NCBI GenBank assembly: GCA_963579925.1
Contig: CAUZJA010000159.1
Location: 1-6,600, forward strand
DNA from: UBA1151 sp963579925
GTDB taxonomy: Bacteria > Chloroflexota > Dehalococcoidia > Lucifugimonadales > Lucifugimonadaceae
DNA: 6,600 nucleotides
Direction: 5' to 3'
Shown: in pieces, positions 1 to 5,996 of the stretch
Position numbering within the stretch: position 1 is the first letter of the stretch
How the letters are laid out: each line of letters starts with the position of its first letter
The notes under the pieces: model-generated
What the model saw: the letters and a program-made list of their open reading frames with translations, nothing else
Databases searched by the model: none
Told to the model about the DNA's origin: nothing
Translations under genes and position numbers: made by a program

Positions 1-23
1 ATAGGCGCCTGGGATTGCGGAAC

Positions 24-461
24 TCAGGCCTTGAATCCGCACTCTGCGCAGTCAGTCCACACATGTTCTGCCGGTGGGAGCGCAAATGCGAGTCTGAGTG
101 ATCGTCCCTCGCCAATATTCTGGATGTGGTGAACTGAGCCACGAGGCACAAAGACGATATCGTCCTTCTCAGCCACGATAGTCGTTCCCCCGGTGAGTTC
201 CCATTGAAGCGTCCCCTCCATCACCACCCAGTACTCGTCAAATTCGCGGTGCCAGTGAGGCCGATTGCCAGTGCCGGGCTTGTTGGCAATCAGCGTCACA
301 AAATTCCGTTCGTCAGCGATGAGCAGTTTCGACCAGTTTGGTTCACCCATCTCCTCGCAGACTTCAGACACGCGTGTGCGCAGCATATTGGGGGAAGCGG
401 CGTTGACCACGCGGGGCGGCATTGGGCCTTCCACTTGATCATCAATGTGTAGTTCTTGCAT
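24..461 (-). CDS. Single-domain cupin protein (small metal-binding beta-barrel)
   Basis: The 145-residue protein is one conserved cupin barrel. Cupin motif 1, G(X)5HXH(X)4E(X)6G, is complete at residues 63-83 (G63, H69, H71, E76, G83). Motif 2 is at 100-115 (P106, G108, H111, N115), with Asp in place of its first Gly. The three His and one Glu form the usual site for Fe, Mn, Ni or Zn, so a metal-bound cytosolic enzyme or small-molecule sensor is likely; the reaction cannot be told. The C-terminus has a Cys pair (C138, C141), perhaps an extra metal or redox site. The frame is open upstream to 581, but the ATG at 461 is chosen because AGGAG lies 6 nt before it and the cupin homology starts after it; the upstream extension is basic and unlike a cupin. 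The gene diverges from the metallohydrolase gene, which suggests shared regulation. Family call is sure, substrate unknown. Confidence 0.9.
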   Translation of the reverse strand: MQELHIDDQVEGPMPPRVVNAASPNMLRTRVSEVCEEMGEPNWSKLLIADERNFVTLIANKPGTGNRPHWHREFDEYWVVMEGTLQWELTGGTTIVAEKDDIVFVPRGSVHHIQNIGEGRSLRLAFALPPAEHVWTDCAECGFKA

Positions 462-671
462 GAGTAGCTCCTGTGTATTTCTAAGTACGCGGGAATTTAC
501 CACAGGCAGCGGTGATATTAATGCCCCGTGGCGGCGTTTTCGTGATGAAATCGTGGTGAGGTTCGGGGTCAGGCGTGGCAAGAAAACTCAGTCGGAGTAG
601 GATCATCATCGTTCGCACCCATCGTGATGGATCTGGTTCGCGAGAAGTTCAAGTCAAGGAACGGCGCAAGA
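462..671. promoter_or_regulatory. Divergent intergenic region, cupin / metallohydrolase
   Basis: About 210 bp separate the two divergent start codons, so promoters for both genes should lie here. The cupin side has a clear Shine-Dalgarno (AGGAG, minus strand, near 468-472). A TAATAT hexamer on the minus strand (515-520), about 54 nt before the cupin ATG, could be a -10 box, but no convincing -35 is at 16-18 bp. On the plus strand AAGGA at 656-660 precedes the chosen metallohydrolase ATG by 11 nt. No strong operator palindrome was found by eye. Confidence 0.4.
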
Positions 672-2117
672 ATGGCAAAGCTCACAGGGAAGATCACTGA
701 CTCAGCGACCGGAGATCATGTCGAAGCTCGGGTTCAAGTAATTGGTCCTGGTGGTCAGATTTTGGCGCCGGCTGACGCGATGTTCAAAGTTGGGCCCGGC
801 GATCCGTTCTTCTACTCCGACGGCGAGTTCGCACTGGATATTCCGCGTGGCCGATCGCAGATCGTGGTGGAGCGCGGCACGGAGTTCACGCCGTGGACGC
901 ACACTGTTGAGGCTGACAAGAACGGCACCATCGCTATCGATGTTGACCTATCGCGGTGGAGCGCGCTCCCAGAGCAGGGCTGGCATCCCGGTAATACTCA
1001 TATTCACTACGATGAGAACGAAGGCGATCCAGATCGTCGGCTGGCCTACGATTCGCGCGTTGAAGACCTACGGATGACGGCGATCAGCGTCCTGAAGCGG
1101 TGGGAACTTGAGTACGCCACCAACAAGTACCCGCCAGGGATGCTCACCCAGTTCACGGACACGCACCACTACGTTCAGAACGGCGAAGAGACACGCCACA
1201 ACGCTGGAACTCCGCACGGCATCGGCTACGGCCATGTGATGCTTCTCAATATCAAGAACTTGGTCGAGCCGATGAGCCGTGGATTACTTATCGACGCATT
1301 CGCACCTGACTACCCGCCGCTTTCGTACGCCTGTGATAACACGAAGACTCAGGGCGGCATCGTCATCTGGTGCCACAACGGGCAGGGGATGGAAGCGCCA
1401 GTCGCCGCCGCGCTCGGCAAGGTCGACGCCATGAACCTCTTCGACCCATGGTGGAGCGATGTGGAATATGACCTCTGGTATCACATGCTCAACTGCGGAA
1501 TTAAACTGCCAGCATCAACTGGCTCCGACTGGTTCGTCTCCTCAGCCAACCGCGTCTACACCCACTCAAGCCCGGAGTTTGAATATGCCGATTGGCTTCA
1601 GGGTCTTCGAGACGGCAACACATTCATCACGAATGGCGCGGCCATCGGCATGAGCGTAAACGGTGAAGCGCCCGGCGACACGATCCAGGCAAACAGCGGA
1701 GAAAAGCTCGCGGTGGAAGTGACGTGGAACTCCCACTACGCAATCGATCGCGTGGAATTAGTGCAGAACGGAAACGTTGTGAAATCTCAAGATCTGCCCG
1801 CTGGTTCCACAGAGGGGAAGCTTGAAACCAGCGTTTCAGTGAACTCCGACGGCTGGATAGCAGCGCGCCTCGGCAGCAGTGCTCGCGACAGCTTTGCGCA
1901 GGCCATGTGGGCACACACAAGCCCTGTTTATGTTGAAGTAGACGCGATCAAATCTGGCCAGTCAGCAGATTCCGCCCGCTACTTCGTAGAACAAATCGAC
2001 CAATCCCTATCGTGGATCAACACTGGTGCAAAGTTCTACACCAACGCACAGCGCAAGGAAGTACTGGATCTTTTTGCAGAGGGCCGGGCGAAGTATGACG
2101 CCTTGATCCGTCTCTAG
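672..2117 (+). CDS. CehA/McbA-family metallohydrolase (PHP-like fold)
   Basis: The 481-residue protein starts with a beta-rich, carboxypeptidase-regulatory-like segment (about 1-95, opening MAKLTGKITD). A PHP-like metal-dependent hydrolase domain follows. Candidate metal ligands are the HxH pair H110/H112 (GNTHIHYDEN), H176 and H188 between strands, H235 (VIWCHNGQG) and D286 (STGSDWF). The segment at 309-335, with LRDGNTFITNG then VNGEAPGDTI, is the usual end of the CehA/McbA catalytic domain; a C-terminal beta region follows. Named family members hydrolyse the carbamate carbaryl, so ester, carbamate or amide hydrolysis is plausible, but the substrate here is unknown. No signal peptide or membrane segment is visible, so it is probably cytosolic. 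Start: GTG 624 or ATG 627 would add 15-16 basic residues with no well-spaced ribosome site; ATG 672 has AAGGA 11 nt upstream and begins at the domain. The gene lies 77 bp before the MNT-led operon and may be co-transcribed with it. Confidence 0.85.
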   Translation: MAKLTGKITDSATGDHVEARVQVIGPGGQILAPADAMFKVGPGDPFFYSDGEFALDIPRGRSQIVVERGTEFTPWTHTVEADKNGTIAIDVDLSRWSALPEQGWHPGNTHIHYDENEGDPDRRLAYDSRVEDLRMTAISVLKRWELEYATNKYPPGMLTQFTDTHHYVQNGEETRHNAGTPHGIGYGHVMLLNIKNLVEPMSRGLLIDAFAPDYPPLSYACDNTKTQGGIVIWCHNGQGMEAPVAAALGKVDAMNLFDPWWSDVEYDLWYHMLNCGIKLPASTGSDWFVSSANRVYTHSSPEFEYADWLQGLRDGNTFITNGAAIGMSVNGEAPGDTIQANSGEKLAVEVTWNSHYAIDRVELVQNGNVVKSQDLPAGSTEGKLETSVSVNSDGWIAARLGSSARDSFAQAMWAHTSPVYVEVDAIKSGQSADSARYFVEQIDQSLSWINTGAKFYTNAQRKEVLDLFAEGRAKYDALIRL

Positions 2118-2164
2118 GTACCCAGCGCAGCTCGGCACGTTTGCTCGACCTTAGATAACCTGCG

Positions 2165-2189
2165 CCTCGCACATTATTTGAATGCGAGG
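2165..2189 (+). promoter_or_regulatory. Stem-loop covering the MNT gene ribosome binding site
   Basis: CCTCGCA (2165-2171) and TGCGAGG (2183-2189) are a perfect 7-bp inverted repeat with an 11-nt AT-rich loop. The right arm contains most of the GAGGA Shine-Dalgarno (2186-2190) of the gene starting at 2195. In the mRNA the stem would hide the ribosome site; as DNA it could be an operator. No T-run follows, so it is not a standard terminator for the upstream hydrolase gene. The repeat is seen directly; its function is inferred. Confidence 0.45.
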
Positions 2190-2194
2190 AAACA

Positions 2195-2536
2195 ATGCCG
2201 ATGATCTACGGCTTTGGTGAGCACAGGCGACAGCTCCTTGAGTCTGAAGTTGAGCGCATCAAAGCAGAAATGCCAACTCTTGGCATTGAAAGGGCATATC
2301 TGATTGGCGAATTCGCCAAAGGACAGGTGAAGCCTACGACTGGGCTGGAATTCTTGGTGGTCCACAAAACAGACGCTCCCTATGTCTCACGCGCTGACTT
2401 CTTCACCAGCCACGTCCTACCCCGGGCCGGATGCACCTGGTACGTCTACACACCGGAAGAGTTTGAGTCACTTAGTAGTCAAGACAGCGCGGTTTCACGT
2501 GCGATGAGCTACGGAGAGGAAATCTATGCCGCCTGA
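2195..2536 (+). CDS. MNT-type nucleotidyltransferase-fold protein, degenerate active site
   Basis: The 113-residue protein has the length and ending of minimal nucleotidyltransferases. A helix (8-28) leads to the strand IERAYLIG, the signature loop, and a tail with YTPEEFESL (85-93) and SRAMSYGEEIY (101-111). The family signature GSxAxG...SDxDLxV aligns without gaps to residues 38-55, but its key residues differ. Ser is E39, the first catalytic Asp is G50 and the second is E52. Two-metal nucleotidyl transfer is therefore probably lost; the protein may act as a binding partner of the HEPN protein encoded next, with which it overlaps by 11 nt. In known HEPN/MNT modules the MNT protein is the antitoxin and modifies the HEPN toxin with AMP. 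The ATG has GAGGA 4 nt upstream; ATG 2201 (spacing 10) is an alternative. The fold call is good; the inactivity is inferred from residues alone. Confidence 0.75.
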   Translation: MPMIYGFGEHRRQLLESEVERIKAEMPTLGIERAYLIGEFAKGQVKPTTGLEFLVVHKTDAPYVSRADFFTSHVLPRAGCTWYVYTPEEFESLSSQDSAVSRAMSYGEEIYAA

Positions 2537-2936
2537 TCGATCTGGAGATGACCCCCAACGCTGGTTGAACCAGGCCAAACGGGATATTGAGGATGCCAAA
2601 TTCAACGTTGAAGGCGGCAGGTACTCAGTTGGCTGCTTCCTGGCCCAGCAGGCCGGTGAGAAGATTGTGACGTCGTACCTCTACTTCCGTGGTGCAGACG
2701 ATGTTTGGGGCCACTCTCTCAGCGACCTTTGCGAAGATGCGATGGCCTTTGATCCCGGTTTTGACGCCCTGAAGACCACCGCAGCGCTTTTGGACAAGTA
2801 CTTTGAAATGACTCGGTACCCAACCGGACTTCCCGGTGGAATTCCGGCCGATGCGTTTGATGATTCAGAGGGCATACGTGCCGTTCAGATCGCTAACGAA
2901 GTTCTGGACTTTGTGGTTCCCCGAATGGAATTATGA
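2526..2936 (+). CDS. HEPN domain protein, partner of the MNT-fold protein
   Basis: The 136-residue protein is a helical HEPN domain of the PF05168 type. Helix 1 is W13-N27 (LNQAKRDIEDAKF). Then come G31-R32-Y33, helix 2 with the hallmark FLAQQAGEKIV (38-48), GHSLSDL (62-68) and, in the third helix region, YFEMTRYPTG (92-101) carrying the typical RYP. A last helix (114-131) follows an acidic loop. HEPN proteins often pair with MNT proteins; some are RNases using RX4-6H. Here the only His is H63, and the nearest upstream Arg, R55, is seven residues away, so that motif is absent. The start ATG lies inside the preceding gene, with GAGAGGA a few nt upstream, and the stop overlaps the next start as ATGA. 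Stoichiometric production with both neighbours is likely. A toxin role is doubtful; a binding or regulatory role is possible. Confidence 0.8.
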   Translation: MPPDRSGDDPQRWLNQAKRDIEDAKFNVEGGRYSVGCFLAQQAGEKIVTSYLYFRGADDVWGHSLSDLCEDAMAFDPGFDALKTTAALLDKYFEMTRYPTGLPGGIPADAFDDSEGIRAVQIANEVLDFVVPRMEL

Positions 2937-3853
2937 AAACGGGAGTTATGAAGGCCGGATTCGCGGTGCCGCAGGTCTTCACAGACGGCCCGGTAGACCT
3001 GGATGAGATCCGCACGATCTCACTCAAAGCAGAATCATTGGGATTCGACGATCTCTGGACGCAGGAGCAGGTGGTTGGAAGCAGCAACTCGCTTGAGCCG
3101 CTTACTCTCCTCAGCTACCTGGCGGCGATTACAGATCGCATCAGGCTGGGTGTCTCCGTACTCGTTCTGCCTCAGCGTGAGCCAATATGGCTGGCGAAAA
3201 CAGTCGCAACGCTTGATCAACTCAGCAACGGCCGTGTCACGTTAGGTGTTGGCCTTGGCAGTGATAGCAACGACGCAGCGTTTGGTGTCGGCGAAAAACG
3301 CGTCCGCCGGTTCGTGGAGTCCATCCAGCTAATGGACTCCTTCTGGAAGAACGACTCAACTACGCTCAAAGGTGATCACTTCACCGTTGAAGATCTCAGC
3401 ATGCAGCCCAAGCCCGTGCAGTCGCCACGCCCTCCTGTTTGGATCGGCGCACGCGTGCCCGCGGCCGTGAGGCGCGCGGTGAAGTATGGCGATGGCTGGA
3501 TGGGGCAAGGCTCCGCCAGCACAGAGTTATTTGCCAAGAACGCGCAGTACGTCCAAGAGCTTCTGGACGCCGAAGGGCGTGACCCAGACACATTCGCCAT
3601 ATCCAAGCGCATCTATATAGCGATTGACGATGATGCAGATCGAGCACTCAAACGTCTTGAAGCATGGTTCGCCCACCACTACGGCAGACCCCAGATGGCC
3701 GCTGAAGTGTCCCTGTGGGGTTCTGCCGAGACGGTCTACCAACAACTGGATGAAGTAGCCGAAGCAGGCGCACAGCACCTAATGCTCAACCCGGTCTTTG
3801 ACTACGATGAGCATCTAGAAGCGCTGTCGGAATATGTGCGGAATCGGGCGTAG
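2933..3853 (+). CDS. LLM-class flavin-dependent oxidoreductase (bacterial luciferase-like)
   Basis: The 306-residue protein is a full-length TIM-barrel member of the luciferase-like monooxygenase superfamily (PF00296). Recognisable blocks are AESLGFDDLWTQEQ (33-46), then EPLTLLSYLAAITDRIRLG (55-73), VLVLPQREPIWLAKTVATLD (76-95), LSNGRVTLGVGLGS (97-110), QPKPVQSPRPPVWIGAR (158-174) and AVKYGDGWM (182-190). Members use reduced FMN or F420 to oxygenate or reduce organic substrates, for example desulfonation, ring or C-N attack and coenzyme reduction; sequence alone does not settle cofactor or substrate. The start ATG overlaps the HEPN stop (ATGA, 4 nt) with only a weak GGA upstream, so translation is probably coupled. 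ATG 2948 is a second candidate, but its GGGAG is too close. The protein should be cytosolic and may need a separate flavin reductase, which the window does not contain. Confidence 0.9.
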   Translation: MKTGVMKAGFAVPQVFTDGPVDLDEIRTISLKAESLGFDDLWTQEQVVGSSNSLEPLTLLSYLAAITDRIRLGVSVLVLPQREPIWLAKTVATLDQLSNGRVTLGVGLGSDSNDAAFGVGEKRVRRFVESIQLMDSFWKNDSTTLKGDHFTVEDLSMQPKPVQSPRPPVWIGARVPAAVRRAVKYGDGWMGQGSASTELFAKNAQYVQELLDAEGRDPDTFAISKRIYIAIDDDADRALKRLEAWFAHHYGRPQMAAEVSLWGSAETVYQQLDEVAEAGAQHLMLNPVFDYDEHLEALSEYVRNRA

Positions 3854-3889
3854 CGGAATCGACGTTCGAGTCTCTTGGAAGGAATCGAT

Positions 3890-4378
3890 ATGACAACACA
3901 GTCACAGGATGAGCTTGAGGCTCGACGAGAAGCCCTGAAACGATGGGTGCCCGAGCGGCCGTATAAGCCGCTGACGCAGGGTATCAACCATACCGCTGTG
4001 TTCGCGCTTGATCTTGAAGAGACGGCCCGGTTTTACACGGAGATTCTAGGCATGCCAGTATTGGGCATAGCACCAAATCGGGATGAACCGGGATCCACCC
4101 ACATGACCATCGATATCGGAAACGGGTCAGCCATCTCGTTCTTCGACTTTCCGCATGTAGACCGCCTGACCAAAGTTGCTCCAGAGGGTGGCGGAAATGC
4201 GATGCACATTGCGACGCCGATCACTCGCAAGAACCTAGCAATCATCAAATCGCGTCTCGATGCAGCAGGTGCGGAGTACGCAGAAGCTGGTGGCTCCGTG
4301 TACGTGCCGGACCCCAATGGGCTAACCATTGAGCTCCTCCCGGAAGAACTTGTCCCCGAACAGCGGCTGGACCTGTAG
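3890..4378 (+). CDS. VOC/glyoxalase-fold metalloenzyme
   Basis: The 162-residue protein has a polar helical lead (1-30) and then one vicinal-oxygen-chelate module of two beta-alpha-beta-beta-beta units. Unit one runs INHTAVFALDLEETARFYTEILGMPVLG (32-59) to SAISFFDF (80-87). Unit two runs from AMHIAT (104-109) through a helix (113-128) to VYVPDPNGLTIELLP (137-151). Likely metal ligands are H34, H106 and E148; the fourth position is D86 or H71. The family includes glyoxalases, extradiol dioxygenases and resistance proteins, and the terminal DPNGLTIEL is shared by many, so the reaction is not assigned. ATG 3890 is chosen over TTG 3875 because AAGGA ends 6 nt before it. It sits 36 nt after the flavin oxidoreductase gene and probably acts in the same pathway, for example on an oxidised ring or diol product. 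Confidence 0.88.
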   Translation: MTTQSQDELEARREALKRWVPERPYKPLTQGINHTAVFALDLEETARFYTEILGMPVLGIAPNRDEPGSTHMTIDIGNGSAISFFDFPHVDRLTKVAPEGGGNAMHIATPITRKNLAIIKSRLDAAGAEYAEAGGSVYVPDPNGLTIELLPEELVPEQRLDL

Positions 4379-4393
4379 CCCGCATCTGATGAG

Positions 4394-4771
4394 ATGAGTG
4401 ACTTCGCCAAACGCCTCGCACAACTCAGCCCTGGCTCACCGCTGGTGAACTTCCCAAATAAACCTCGGGACGTAGAAATACTGCTGCAGTCGCTCGCTCA
4501 TGAGTTCGAGTCAGGTCGAATCTACAACGAGGCATCAATTGATTCGATCATCATGCAGTGGAAGCGAGAAGTAGGCCGCCGAGTTGAGATTGATCACGTG
4601 AATATTCGCCGGAGACTGGTCGATGATCTGTATTTGAATCGAAGCCGGGACGGACGAGAATACTCGGCGCCTGAGCGGCTGGTCGAAGCAGCGGTCGGCG
4701 AATCCAGAAAGATTATCGAAGACGAACTCGACGCGAGAGCCGCGAAGCGTCGAGTCCATGAGAGCGACTAA
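4394..4771 (+). CDS. DUF2087 domain protein
   Basis: The 125-residue protein matches the DUF2087 pattern: a LVNFPNKPRD start (17-26, F20, P21, K23), a helix with EILLQSLAHEF (28-38), the GRIYNEASID segment (41-50, Y44, E46), the D67-H68 pair followed by IRRRLVDDLYL (71-81), and R83...DGxxY90. The layout resembles a small winged-helix unit, and the domain is often fused to HTH regulators, so DNA or ligand binding is possible; function is unknown. The C-terminal 30 residues are a charged helix rich in Glu and Arg. No clear Shine-Dalgarno precedes ATG 4394; it starts 15 nt after the VOC gene stop and may rely on coupling. Its TAA (4769-4771) overlaps the stop of the convergent MFS gene. As the last gene of the operon it could be a regulator of it, but that is inference. 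Confidence 0.8.
   Translation: MSDFAKRLAQLSPGSPLVNFPNKPRDVEILLQSLAHEFESGRIYNEASIDSIIMQWKREVGRRVEIDHVNIRRRLVDDLYLNRSRDGREYSAPERLVEAAVGESRKIIEDELDARAAKRRVHESD
4726..4755. repeat. Perfect 9-bp hairpin before the convergent stop codons
   Basis: ACTCGACGC (4726-4734) and GCGTCGAGT (4747-4755) are an exact inverted repeat with a 12-nt loop. It lies in the last codons of the DUF2087 gene, and for transcripts of the MFS gene it lies about 13 nt past the stop. There is essentially no intergenic space here, so this may serve as a bidirectional stop or 3'-end protection signal. No U-run follows on either strand, so it is not a canonical intrinsic terminator. Confidence 0.4.
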
Positions 4772-5991
4772 GTCTTCTCACGCTCCTGCTTCCTGATCCG
4801 CCGCATGAGATCCAGCATCGGCAGCAGGAGAATCGCTGCGCCTATCGTGCTGTAGATTTTCCAGCCCTCATAGCCGGAGCCAAAACCAAGCGCCAGACCA
4901 CCCAACGCCGCACCAAGCGTAGCCCCGATAGGCCCCAGCGCACCGTCAAGAAACACCGCGGTCGATTGCTGCTTGCCTGAGTGCTCATAGATCAGCGATA
5001 CAAGGCCGTTGAAGAAAATCCCAACCACCATTCCAAATAACAGGAACAGCACCGTGCTGACAGCCGGAGAAACCGTAATCCATACATAGCAGGAAATTGC
5101 GATCGTCATCGCGATCGTGCCGACCACAGTGGCATTGGCTGGGCCGCCAAGTGCCTTCGTGACTCTGGCGGAAAGAAATGCGGAGATCATAAAACCAACC
5201 GCGGCTGCTGCAAACGCCGGACCAATCCAGTCGTCAGACCCCGGGTATTCATGATTGTAGAACCCGGCGGTGAAGACGAACGTGCCAATCATCATTGCGT
5301 TGGCGACAACGCGCATCAGCAACGCACTACCCACGATAGGCATTACGAACACGCCAGCCAGCCCCGATAGCTGCCCTCGGATGCCAGCGCCATCGTCTTG
5401 TGTGCCCCCCAGTTTGGGTAGAGCGATAAAGACCAGCGCTGCGGCTACAAGGCAGAACACGCCGAACACGAAGAGGCCGCGCTCCCAGTTCCCGTCAGAC
5501 CCAACAAGCCTCAAGATCGGCGTCATGATCCCGGGACCACCCGCAGCAGCTCCAATGACGAAGCCCTGTCGGGTGCGTCGGACTACAGGGTCGGGCCAGG
5601 CTCGACCCACCGCTGCGATCGCCCCGGCAAATACCGGGCCTCCCGCCAACCCTGACACGATTCGCACCGGCACCATCACAGCGAAATCATCAACCACGGC
5701 AGTTGCGATTGTGGTGATCCCGACGACGGTCATCGACACCCACAGCACACCCCGCAACTGGTATCTGGAAATGAAAGGTGCGAGCAGCAACGCCGCTATC
5801 GCAGCCCCCGCGAACGTCACCGTTCCAAGCTGACCCATGGTCGCGTCTGAAACGCCCAGATCATCGCCCATCTCATTCAGAAATGGTGCCATGCTCGTCG
5901 CATGATGCGTGCCAATCATCGGGGCAAGCATCAGTATGACCACGGTCAGCCAGTTGGCCTTGGACGGCCTAATCAGGTCTTGTGGGCGCAA
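4768..5991 (-). CDS. Major facilitator superfamily (MFS) transporter
   Basis: The 407-residue protein has about 12 hydrophobic segments, roughly at 13-34, 50-72, 80-100, 104-128, 141-163, 171-192, 219-245, 255-277, 285-306, 309-335, 345-370 and 377-396. A polar central loop (193-215) and a basic C-tail (MRRIRKQEREKT) are as in MFS carriers with both ends in the cytoplasm. Motif A between helices 2 and 3 is weak (FISRYQLRG), so it is a divergent member. TM1 holds an unusual His pair (H29-H30) that could line the substrate path. Substrate is unknown; uptake of an organic acid or efflux are both possible. The start is TTG at 5991: the frame is closed just upstream by a stop at 6012 and no ATG comes before TM1. 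It begins 5 nt after the transketolase-like frame ends, so the two are likely an operon with coupled translation. Confidence 0.87.
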   Translation of the reverse strand: MRPQDLIRPSKANWLTVVILMLAPMIGTHHATSMAPFLNEMGDDLGVSDATMGQLGTVTFAGAAIAALLLAPFISRYQLRGVLWVSMTVVGITTIATAVVDDFAVMVPVRIVSGLAGGPVFAGAIAAVGRAWPDPVVRRTRQGFVIGAAAGGPGIMTPILRLVGSDGNWERGLFVFGVFCLVAAALVFIALPKLGGTQDDGAGIRGQLSGLAGVFVMPIVGSALLMRVVANAMMIGTFVFTAGFYNHEYPGSDDWIGPAFAAAAVGFMISAFLSARVTKALGGPANATVVGTIAMTIAISCYVWITVSPAVSTVLFLLFGMVVGIFFNGLVSLIYEHSGKQQSTAVFLDGALGPIGATLGAALGGLALGFGSGYEGWKIYSTIGAAILLLPMLDLMRRIRKQEREKT

Positions 5992-5996
5992 AAAGA

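Noticed and set aside
462..581. Upstream extension of the cupin frame by 40 residues
   Set aside because: The ATG at 461 has a well-spaced AGGAG and the homology starts after it; the extension is basic, low in similarity and occupies the promoter region.
742..1077. Plus-strand open frame inside the metallohydrolase gene
   Set aside because: It is an Arg/Ser-rich out-of-frame shadow of a gene with strong domain support.
2141..2158. Promoter with -10 like GATAAC before the MNT gene
   Set aside because: No -35 hexamer lies at 16-18 bp; the match is no better than chance.
2195..2936. Active HEPN/MNT toxin-antitoxin module
   Set aside because: The gene order fits, but the nucleotidyltransferase signature residues and the RX4-6H motif are both missing, so only the fold pairing is claimed.
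4516..4547. Inverted repeat TCGAATC/GATTCGA inside the DUF2087 gene
   Set aside because: It is 7 bp with an 18-nt spacer in coding DNA, easily expected by chance, and has no positional logic.
5270..5833. Long plus-strand open frame opposite the MFS gene (187 codons)
   Set aside because: The composition is Pro/Thr/Ala-rich, as expected of the complement of a hydrophobic membrane protein, and it shows no domain.
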